From the NCBI GenBank assembly GCA_937942105.1, contig CALDFS010000266.1:1-14983 (forward strand): a stretch of DNA of 14,983 nt, given 5' to 3'. Position numbers and translations under genes: made by a program. This DNA is from an uncultured Ruminococcus sp. (GTDB lineage Bacteria > Bacillota > Clostridia > Oscillospirales > Ruminococcaceae). Within the stretch, counting starts at the first letter, position 1, and every line of letters begins with the position of its first letter. The notes under the pieces are model-generated. The model searched no databases. It saw nothing but the letters and a program-made list of their open reading frames with translations, and was not told the origin of the DNA. Of this stretch, positions 1-6,591 are shown in pieces.

Positions 1-691
1 TTGCATAATCAAGAAGTTTTTCGTTGAAGCTGTTTATATCCGCATTGGATATCGGGCTTTCCTTGGACTGCTCCTTGGCGGCTGTTACCGGCGGAACGGA
101 AACTATAAATATCCTTGAATCGGTGCAGGCGGCTTTTACTTTGTTGGCAAAGGCTATGTAATCTGTGTACATGTCTGTTACGCTCATCCACGCAGCGCCG
201 TTTGAGCCGAGCATTATATAGACGTTTTCAAACGACTTTTTTTCAAGAGCCTCCAGCACCGTCATGCTGCCGAACTGCGTTTCGACCTTCTGAACATCTG
301 CGTTGGAAACGTTTATGCTCATTGAAGCGTAAACGCTCGTTGCGGGGACCACCTCGTAGGATGACATACCGTAAGGAATAAAGTCGCCTATGAACACGCA
401 GCTGTCAAAATAGGACTTGTCCGCGGCTTCGGATTCTGCAACCGGGTTGATTATTTCGCCGTTGGCGGAGGGCTGAGCGTCTGCCTCGTTGCTCTGCTTG
501 TCCTCCTCATCATGTGTATTGAAGGACAATGCCGGCAGGGTTATATTTCTGTCCTCAGACAGAACCTCCTCTAACGTTGTTGTCTTCATATATTTTAAAA
601 ACATAAAGCCGAAGATAAGCACAGCCACAAAGAAAACAAGGCTGAAATGATATCTTACTTTTTTATGCTTACCTTTTCTATATTCGCTCAT
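1..691 (-). CDS. Membrane-anchored SGNH/GDSL-hydrolase-like protein, 3' part beyond the window
   Basis: The first 230 residues are visible; the gene is open to the left edge. The ATG at 691 is preceded by AGAAAGGG (700-707) at 8 nt. Residues about 11-32 form one hydrophobic segment after a basic start (RKGKHKK), so the protein is probably a single-pass anchored or secreted protein, followed by an acidic, low-complexity linker (about 50-90). The SGNH-like domain starts near residue 95 (SYFDSCVFIGDF). In related clostridial proteins block I reads FIGDS, with Ser as nucleophile; here it reads G102-D103-F104, so the nucleophile is missing. The later block G162-S163-N164 keeps the expected oxyanion Asn but is followed by Gly, not Asp. 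The catalytic Asp/His block lies outside the window. The reading frame is unbroken. Family assignment is fairly sure; enzymatic activity is doubtful. It may be a non-catalytic carbohydrate-binding relative or act with a different nucleophile. Confidence 0.72.
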   Translation of the reverse strand, partial: MSEYRKGKHKKVRYHFSLVFFVAVLIFGFMFLKYMKTTTLEEVLSEDRNITLPALSFNTHDEEDKQSNEADAQPSANGEIINPVAESEAADKSYFDSCVFIGDFIPYGMSSYEVVPATSVYASMSINVSNADVQKVETQFGSMTVLEALEKKSFENVYIMLGSNGAAWMSVTDMYTDYIAFANKVKAACTDSRIFIVSVPPVTAAKEQSKESPISNADINSFNEKLLDYA

Positions 692-733
692 GGTTTTATC
701 CCTTTCTTAACATATTCTTCGGGTTATGAATAT

Positions 734-762
734 ATTATATAGGATAATCATTAAAGTTGCAA
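734..762 (-). promoter_or_regulatory. Probable sigma-A promoter of the SGNH-like gene
   Basis: On the minus strand TTGCAA (757-762) is separated by 17 nt from a perfect TATAAT (734-739). Transcription would start near 727, giving a leader of about 36 nt before the ATG at 691. The -35 matches TTGACA at 4 of 6 positions. Confidence 0.6.
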
Positions 763-809
763 GTGTTTCGCAAAATTTTAATTATTCATCTTGTGATTTT
801 GATTTGGGC

Positions 810-838
810 TTGAAATATTCCTTGAAATGAGCTATAAT
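810..838 (+). promoter_or_regulatory. Sigma-A promoter of asnB
   Basis: TTGAAA (810-815), a 17-nt spacer and a perfect TATAAT (833-838). Transcription would start near 845, leaving a 5' leader of about 57 nt. No T-box, riboswitch or leader hairpin is evident in that short leader. The 692-809 stretch holds only this divergent promoter pair and AT-rich DNA. Confidence 0.75.
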
Positions 839-901
839 ATATATTATTTTGTATGTCAAAGTTCATCTTCCCAATTAAAATGCTTGACCGGAGGTATATA
901 T

Positions 902-2725
902 ATGTGCGGCTTTGTTGGATTTACAAATAATATACAGAACGCTGACGTTGTTTTAGAGCGCATGAAAGACGCTATAAAGCATCGCGGACCGGATTCAGAG
1001 GGGTCTTATATAGACGAAAGCGTTGCCCTTGGCTTTAGGCGGCTTTCCATTATCGACCTTTCAATGGGCTCACAGCCGCTTTATAACGAGGATAGGTCCA
1101 TAGTCCTTGTTTTTAACGGCGAGATATACAACTATCAGCCCCTGCGTGAACAGTTGATAAAGTGCGGTCACGTATTCTCTACCAATACCGACTCCGAGGT
1201 GCTTATTCACGGCTATGAGCAGTGGGGCAAGGAGCTTTTGAACAGGCTCAGAGGAATGTTTGCCTTTATTATCTGGGATAAAAACAAGGGCGAAATCTTC
1301 GGCGCGCGCGATTTCTTTGGAATAAAGCCTTTGTATTATGCCCAGATGAGCGGAGTTTTCATGTTCGGCTCAGAGATTAAAAGCTTTTTGCATCACCCTG
1401 CCTTTAATAAGGTACTAAACGAGGAAGCCTTGGAGAACTATTTGACCTTCCAGTACTCGCCCTGCGTTGAAACATTCTTCAAGGGTGTTTACAAGCTTCC
1501 GCCGGCACATTATTTCATATACAAAAACGGTGTATTGAAGACCGAGCGCTACTGGAGCATTGACTTTAACGCCGATGAAAAGCCGGATCTTGACCAGTGG
1601 GTCAACATGATATCCGATACCTTCAAGAATTCAGTGGAAGCTCACAAAATTGCAGATGTTGAGGTCGGCAGCTTCTTATCGAGCGGAGTGGATTCAAGCT
1701 ATGTTGCGGCTGTTGCAAACGTTGACAAGACCTTTACTGTTGGCTTCGGCGAGGATGAAAGATACAACGAAATCGGCTATGCAAAGGAATTTTCTAAATA
1801 TATCGGCAAGGAAAACATTTCTAAGGTGATATCGGCAGAGGAATACTGGGATGAATTTCCCAAGATTCAGTATCACATGGATGAACCGCTTGCCGACCCT
1901 GCGGCGGTTGCTCTTTACTTCGTATGTAAGCTTGCTTCCGAGCAGGTAAAGGTAGTTTTAAGCGGTGAAGGCGCTGATGAGATCTTCGGCGGCTACAATA
2001 TCTACAAGGAGCCGGACGATGTCGCTGTCTACAACGCCGTTCCCCGCCCCATAAGGCGCGGAATCGGCAAGCTTGCCGCTCATTTCCCGCACAAGCGCGG
2101 AGTTAACTTCCTCATCCGCCGCGGAAAGGATTTAGAGGAGCGATTTATCGGCAACGCATACATCTTCTCGGAGGACGAAAGAAAATCCATCCTTAAGATA
2201 AAGACCAACGCCCCCAAAGCAATGGATATAACCAAGCCCTTCTATGACCAAGTCAAGGACAAGGACAATGTTACCAAAATGCAGTTTTTGGACCTTAACA
2301 TGTGGATGACCGGCGATATCCTTCTTAAAGCTGACAAAATGAGCATGGCAAATTCGTTGGAGCTTCGTGTGCCCTTCCTTGACAAGGAAGTTATGGCACT
2401 GGCAGAGCGTATTCCAAAGCGCTACAGGGTAACCAAGGAAAACACTAAATACGCTATGCGCATGGCGGCTCACCGTGCATGTCCCCCTCAGACGGCAGAT
2501 AAAAAGAAGCTCGGCTTCCCTGTTCCAATCCGCGTTTGGCTGAAGGAAGATGAGTACTACAACAAGGTTAAAGCTGAATTTGAAAGCGAGAATGCCAAGA
2601 AGTTCTTCAACACCGACAAGATTGTTTCGCTTTTGGACGACCACCGTGCCGGTAAGTACGATTATTCCCGCAAAATTTGGACGGTTTACACCTTCCTTGT
2701 TTGGTATAAGGTTTATTTTGGGTAA
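902..2725 (+). CDS. asnB: Asparagine synthetase B (glutamine-hydrolysing)
   Basis: Makes asparagine from aspartate, ATP and glutamine in the cytosol. The protein has 607 residues, normal for the AsnB family. The ATG at 902 is chosen because it gives MCGFVGF: Cys2 becomes the N-terminal nucleophile of the class II glutaminase domain after Met removal. GGAGG (890-894) lies 7 nt upstream; an in-frame ATG at 827 would bury Cys2 and is rejected. The glutaminase half (about 2-200) shows RGPD (28-31), FNGEIYN (71-77) and DSE (97-99). The synthetase half has the PP-loop SSGVDSS (260-266) and the GEGADEIFGGY segment (355-365). No truncation is seen. Neighbours on both sides are on the opposite strand, so it is monocistronic, with its own promoter and terminator. 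Specificity for Asn over another amidation substrate is inferred from the family; the full-length, standard architecture makes it likely. Confidence 0.93.
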   Translation: MCGFVGFTNNIQNADVVLERMKDAIKHRGPDSEGSYIDESVALGFRRLSIIDLSMGSQPLYNEDRSIVLVFNGEIYNYQPLREQLIKCGHVFSTNTDSEVLIHGYEQWGKELLNRLRGMFAFIIWDKNKGEIFGARDFFGIKPLYYAQMSGVFMFGSEIKSFLHHPAFNKVLNEEALENYLTFQYSPCVETFFKGVYKLPPAHYFIYKNGVLKTERYWSIDFNADEKPDLDQWVNMISDTFKNSVEAHKIADVEVGSFLSSGVDSSYVAAVANVDKTFTVGFGEDERYNEIGYAKEFSKYIGKENISKVISAEEYWDEFPKIQYHMDEPLADPAAVALYFVCKLASEQVKVVLSGEGADEIFGGYNIYKEPDDVAVYNAVPRPIRRGIGKLAAHFPHKRGVNFLIRRGKDLEERFIGNAYIFSEDERKSILKIKTNAPKAMDITKPFYDQVKDKDNVTKMQFLDLNMWMTGDILLKADKMSMANSLELRVPFLDKEVMALAERIPKRYRVTKENTKYAMRMAAHRACPPQTADKKKLGFPVPIRVWLKEDEYYNKVKAEFESENAKKFFNTDKIVSLLDDHRAGKYDYSRKIWTVYTFLVWYKVYFG

Positions 2726-2741
2726 TTTATTCTGAAAAATA

Positions 2742-2780
2742 AAAAATTCGTTCCTGCAAGTTAAGCAGGGGCGGATTTTT
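2742..2780. terminator. Bidirectional terminator between asnB and the phosphoesterase gene
   Basis: A 16-bp stem (2742-2757 with 2765-2780, including G-U pairs) and a 7-nt loop. The arms begin with an A-run and end with a T-run, so it can stop transcription of asnB from the left and of the minus-strand gene from the right. It lies between two convergent genes. Confidence 0.85.
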
Positions 2781-2793
2781 TATTTGCTATAGC

Positions 2794-3684
2794 TTAGATT
2801 TTCTTCAAATTGATAGTGCGTGAGCTTGTCTTTGGCTTTATCGATACACCGTTCCACATATAATCGTGCAGACCGATATCATCAGGAGTAACGGACAGGT
2901 ATTCACTTTCCATTCCTTCAATTCTGATTTCGTCATCGTCAATCTCTACATATACGCTCATTGCTTGCTTGTATTGAAGCATGCCGTGCAAATACGAATA
3001 CTTTTGCTTCAAAGCTTCAGAGCTTGCTATCTTTGTTCCGCCCCAAGCATAATTTGCGGAATTGACGGTGTAGTATGGCACTCCTTCAACATGGGAGCAG
3101 CTATCGCCATGGTCGTGCCCATTCATGCAGAGCAATACCTGTTTTCCTTTAAAAAGCTTCCTGATATCTGCCCTGTTATAAACCCCTCTTTTTCCGGAAT
3201 CGTTTATAAGACTGTGATGTGAAAAAATGATGTATTTCATATTATCACGCAACTCATATTCCAACCATTTTATTTCTTCCTGCGGTACAATCGGATATAT
3301 ACAGGGGCAGTGTCTGAAATTATATTGGTAGTATGCTTCTTCCCGCCCGTCTTTACTCAAATAGCAGGTATTCATAAAAATCAGCTTGTAGCCGCCCGAC
3401 ACAACCGAATAGTAGGGACTTTTAATTGAGAAGAACTTTAATATATCTGCTAATTGGCAATCATCCGTTTCATGATTTCCTATGACATTGTAAAACGGCA
3501 CACCCAGCGAATTGAACTTATCCAGTATCCTTTTATTTTTATCAACGGGATTGCATAAGTCTCCTAACGACACTATAAAGTCCAAATTTCTTTTTTGAGC
3601 GGATTTCAATATATCCTCTACTCGCCTGTCTCCGTCTGTAACTTCATCATAGTGCAAATCGCTGAATACAAGAAATCTAAGCAT
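2794..3684 (-). CDS. Calcineurin-like metallophosphoesterase
   Basis: A 296-residue predicted cytosolic hydrolase; no signal peptide or membrane segment. The ATG at 3684 has AGGAG (3691-3695) 6 nt upstream. All five family motifs are present in order: FSDLH (D9, H11), GD (41-42), GNHE (69-72), SHH (155-157) and GHDH (189-192). These residues bind the two metal ions, so the enzyme should be active on a phosphomono- or diester. The C-terminal about 90 residues carry a beta-rich extension that I cannot assign. The substrate cannot be read from the sequence; 3',5'-cyclic-nucleotide phosphodiesterase-like and Icc-like members share this motif set. Sampled stretches (for example 3241-3300 and 3421-3480, about 30-37% G+C) are clearly more AT-rich than adjacent genes, which may mark a later arrival. 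It lies 77 bp downstream of the ABC operon behind a terminator, so it could also be reached by read-through. Confidence 0.85.
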   Translation of the reverse strand: MLRFLVFSDLHYDEVTDGDRRVEDILKSAQKRNLDFIVSLGDLCNPVDKNKRILDKFNSLGVPFYNVIGNHETDDCQLADILKFFSIKSPYYSVVSGGYKLIFMNTCYLSKDGREEAYYQYNFRHCPCIYPIVPQEEIKWLEYELRDNMKYIIFSHHSLINDSGKRGVYNRADIRKLFKGKQVLLCMNGHDHGDSCSHVEGVPYYTVNSANYAWGGTKIASSEALKQKYSYLHGMLQYKQAMSVYVEIDDDEIRIEGMESEYLSVTPDDIGLHDYMWNGVSIKPKTSSRTINLKKI

Positions 3685-3720
3685 ATTATTCTCCTATGTA
3701 TGCAATGTTCTAACGTAAAA

Positions 3721-3747
3721 AGGGCGAAAGCAGAATACTTTCGCCCT
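3721..3747 (-). terminator. Terminator of the ABC transporter operon
   Basis: A perfect 10-bp stem (3721-3730 with 3738-3747), loop of 7 nt. On the minus strand it is followed by TTTTTACG, a short U-tract. It lies 14 nt after the stop codon of the second ABC gene, before the phosphoesterase gene. Confidence 0.75.
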
Positions 3748-3761
3748 CGAATATTTGCGTG

Positions 3762-5993
3762 TTATGCCTTTGCAAGAACAGTTTTTTCTACCTTTTTCAT
3801 TTTTGTAGTCTTGCGCTGAGCCATAACCAAGCTGTAATATACGCCTTTTTTGCGCATAAGCTCGTCATGTGTACCCATTTCGGCAAGTCTTCCCTTGTCT
3901 AAAACTATAAGCTGGTCGGCATTGGAAAGGGTTGAAAGTCGGTGCGCGATTGCAATAGTCGTTCTGCCCTCGCACAGGCGGTTAAGACCCTCCTGAATCT
4001 GGCGCTCGGTCTCAGTATCGAGCGAAGCGGTAGCTTCATCAAGAATGATGATTTTAGGATTGTGCAGAATAGCTCTTGCGATTGCTATACGCTGACGTTC
4101 GCCGCCCGAAAGAGTGTGTCCCTTGTTGCCGACGCGGGTATTGTAGCCGTCCGGCAGCTTGGTAATAAACTCGTGAGCGTGGGCGATTTTTGCGGCCTCT
4201 ACTATCTCCTCAAATGTAGCGTCCGGCTTGGCGTAGGATATATTATCCAGAATGCTTCCGTCAAACAGATATGTTTCCTGCAAAACAACGCCGACCTGCG
4301 AACGCAGGCTTTCCTGAGATATCTTGCGGATATCAACGCCGTCAATCTTAACAGAGCCCTGTGTAACGTCGTATAGCCTTAATATAAGGTTTATCATAGT
4401 GGACTTTCCTACGCCGGAGTGACCTACTATGCCTATCATCTTGCCTTTTTCTATCTTGCAGGTGACGTCCTTAAGAACAGGGTTATATACCTTGTAGCCG
4501 AAGTAGACATGGTCGAACTCGATGTCTCCCTTGATGTCAAGGTCAACGCAATCACTTGAATCCTGAACATCGGTCTGCTCCTCGAGTATCTCAAACACCT
4601 TGGAAGCACTTACAGAAGCGTCTGCAAAGGTTCTGGGAAGCTGCATAAGCCAGCGCATCGGGGTATAAAGCATGGTTATATATGATGTGAACTGGGTCAG
4701 CTCACCCAAGGTCATGCTGCCCCACCCCGGAACGTAGTCAAGAACCATCTTAGCGCCGAAGAACAGAACAAGGTAGTTACCGAAGGTAAGAAGGAAGTCT
4801 GTTATAGGCCAGATAAGGTTCCATACAACCTCAGCATCGGAAGCCGCCTTTGCCCACTTTCCTGAGGCAATCTCATACTTCTCGATTTCGTTCTTTTCTG
4901 TACCGCAGGATTTTACTACTCTTATGCCGTTGAGAGCGTCATGCAGAAGCCTTGAATGGTTATTGGAGCATCTCCACGAACGAGAAAAGTGCATGTGGAT
5001 GACGTTGTAAAGCCGCTTTACTATAACCATTACAAACGGAATCGGAATGACTGCTAAAAGTGTAAGCTTCCAGTTCATGGCAAAGGCTATTATCATTACG
5101 ATTATCAGTGAGAAGATTCGTACGATAGCCTGCTTGCCGTTATCGGTTATAAAGCTTTGGAGCTTGTTAGCGTCGTTAGAGACACGGCTTATAAGCTCGC
5201 CAGCGGTCTTTTTTGAAATTGAGGTCATGCTTAGGTCAAGGGTCTTGTTAAAAACATCCTGCCTTAAATCCTGACCCAAATTCAGCGCTACATAGTAGCT
5301 CGATCTCATATTGATGAAGTTGAGTATTACGTTTATGATAACTGAACCCAACAGTGCAGCGCAAAGCAGAGCAAATCCGCTCCAGCGGATGTTTTCTATT
5401 GTTGCAGCTTCCTGAGCCGGTATAACGTAATCGTCGATCAACAGGCGGTTGACATAAGGTGTTATAACTCCTACCAGCTCGCCTAAAATAGTGCATATGA
5501 TTGCGACAAGGAACACCCACTTATAAGGTGCAACGCGCTTGATAAGCTTTGAGAACACCTTTATTTTAGATGTGCAGTAGGGACATTCGGTGTAGCCGTC
5601 GAGCGGAAGATGGCACTTAGGGCACTTAGGCTCGTCAATATCGCTTTCCTCGACAAGCATACCGGTTGTAAGGTAGTGATTAAGTATTTTAGCTACCTCG
5701 GCAAAGGATATAAACTCGTCGTTGGTGAAGGCGCATATGCATTTTTCGGTGACGTCTTCATGCCGTCCGACAAGCATGGAGCAGCCGACAAGCTGTTCAC
5801 AGGCGTATTCGTCGTAATCCTCAAAATTATAGGTTTCCTTTAGCTCGCCGTTTACGTAAACCTCGATTCTTTTGTCCTTGGTCACGCAGAGGTTTCCCTT
5901 GACCTTCTTTGCCTTCCCATAAAGGTTGAAGGGCAATGCGAACAGAAAATCGTCAAGGCTTTTCCCATCGGGAGCTGAAAGCTTAAGATTCAT
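3762..5993 (-). CDS. ABC exporter half-transporter with N-terminal zinc-ribbon (partner 2)
   Basis: A 743-residue fused membrane/ATPase half-transporter, probably the heterodimer partner of the gene at 6592-9099. Residues 1-120 are a soluble extension without a recognised fold. Residues 124-140 hold CPKC...CPYC (C124, C127, C137, C140), a zinc-ribbon-like knuckle placed directly before the membrane domain (about 155-440, exporter type). The ATPase domain has Walker A GHSGVGKST (524-532), Q-loop Gln572, signature LSGGE (628-632), Walker B with LDEA (catalytic Glu652) and H-loop His684, so it looks competent for hydrolysis. A Lys-rich tail ends the protein. The ATG at 5993 is preceded by AAAGGA about 9 nt upstream. 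It is the last gene of the operon, 45 bp after the DUF1854 gene with no terminator between. The family includes multidrug, peptide and lipid exporters; the substrate is unknown. Confidence 0.88.
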   Translation of the reverse strand: MNLKLSAPDGKSLDDFLFALPFNLYGKAKKVKGNLCVTKDKRIEVYVNGELKETYNFEDYDEYACEQLVGCSMLVGRHEDVTEKCICAFTNDEFISFAEVAKILNHYLTTGMLVEESDIDEPKCPKCHLPLDGYTECPYCTSKIKVFSKLIKRVAPYKWVFLVAIICTILGELVGVITPYVNRLLIDDYVIPAQEAATIENIRWSGFALLCAALLGSVIINVILNFINMRSSYYVALNLGQDLRQDVFNKTLDLSMTSISKKTAGELISRVSNDANKLQSFITDNGKQAIVRIFSLIIVMIIAFAMNWKLTLLAVIPIPFVMVIVKRLYNVIHMHFSRSWRCSNNHSRLLHDALNGIRVVKSCGTEKNEIEKYEIASGKWAKAASDAEVVWNLIWPITDFLLTFGNYLVLFFGAKMVLDYVPGWGSMTLGELTQFTSYITMLYTPMRWLMQLPRTFADASVSASKVFEILEEQTDVQDSSDCVDLDIKGDIEFDHVYFGYKVYNPVLKDVTCKIEKGKMIGIVGHSGVGKSTMINLILRLYDVTQGSVKIDGVDIRKISQESLRSQVGVVLQETYLFDGSILDNISYAKPDATFEEIVEAAKIAHAHEFITKLPDGYNTRVGNKGHTLSGGERQRIAIARAILHNPKIIILDEATASLDTETERQIQEGLNRLCEGRTTIAIAHRLSTLSNADQLIVLDKGRLAEMGTHDELMRKKGVYYSLVMAQRKTTKMKKVEKTVLAKA

Positions 5994-6038
5994 ATATTAA
6001 TCAGTCCTTTCGGCTATAGATATTATCTGTTCCGAACA

Positions 6039-6578
6039 TTAAATGTAAATTTCAAGTACAGCAAGGCTCTTTTTATCAAGCTTGTTGATATCATCGCAGA
6101 AATACTTGTTTCCGTCAACATCCAGTGCGTAAAGATACTTGTCGGTGAGAAGTCTGAAATTTGAATACCAGTCGCGGATGCAGATGGTCTTTCTGCCTGC
6201 GGTCGTATCGATATCAACAAAGATAAATCCCCTTGAATTGTCCTTTATGGAATAAACCTTTGTTATTTCGGGCATAAAGTACTTATATTCAAGATATTCG
6301 TCAACAAGCTTATACTGCTCGTCGGTCAAATCCTTCATGTCCTTTATAACGCCTATTTCCTTGAATTCGCGGTCCTCATTGTCGTATGCAACGCTTATAT
6401 ATGTAGTCTTGGAGTAAAAAGGAATCAGCCTTGTAAGGCGGACGTTGAAATACTCCTGACCATCATATTTTAAAGATACGAATCCGGCTTTATCCCGGAA
6501 GAATTCAAGCTTTTTAGCGTCAAGCAGTTCAAGCTTATCGACCTCGAAAAGCTCTTCCTGAAGCTCTTTCTTATCCAT
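6039..6578 (-). CDS. DUF1854 family protein between two ABC exporter genes
   Basis: A 179-residue soluble protein without membrane segments or cysteine motifs. I recognise it as DUF1854-like from its overall pattern, including an RLTRLIPF-like segment near residue 48, and from its position among ABC exporter genes; this is recall, not a search. The ATG at 6578 is chosen because AAGGAGG (6587-6593) lies 8 nt upstream and overlaps the stop codon of the preceding ABC gene (6592-6594), which suggests translational coupling. An in-frame start at 6602 lacks such a site. In betaproteobacteria, DUF1854 proteins and an ABC exporter are annotated as associated with cyanophycin metabolism; no cyanophycin gene is visible here. 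Its conserved place between the two half-transporters suggests an accessory or regulatory subunit acting on the cytosolic face. Function unknown. Confidence 0.75.
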   Translation of the reverse strand: MDKKELQEELFEVDKLELLDAKKLEFFRDKAGFVSLKYDGQEYFNVRLTRLIPFYSKTTYISVAYDNEDREFKEIGVIKDMKDLTDEQYKLVDEYLEYKYFMPEITKVYSIKDNSRGFIFVDIDTTAGRKTICIRDWYSNFRLLTDKYLYALDVDGNKYFCDDINKLDKKSLAVLEIYI

Positions 6579-6591
6579 AGTGTTTTCCTCC

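Noticed and set aside
827..901. In-frame upstream ATG extending asnB by 25 residues
   Set aside because: It overlaps the promoter -10 region, has no ribosome site and would remove the N-terminal Cys nucleophile; the ATG at 902 has GGAGG at 7 nt.
2132..2644. A 170-codon open frame on the minus strand inside asnB
   Set aside because: It lies wholly within a well-defined asnB, matches no family I know and is a typical frame shadow.
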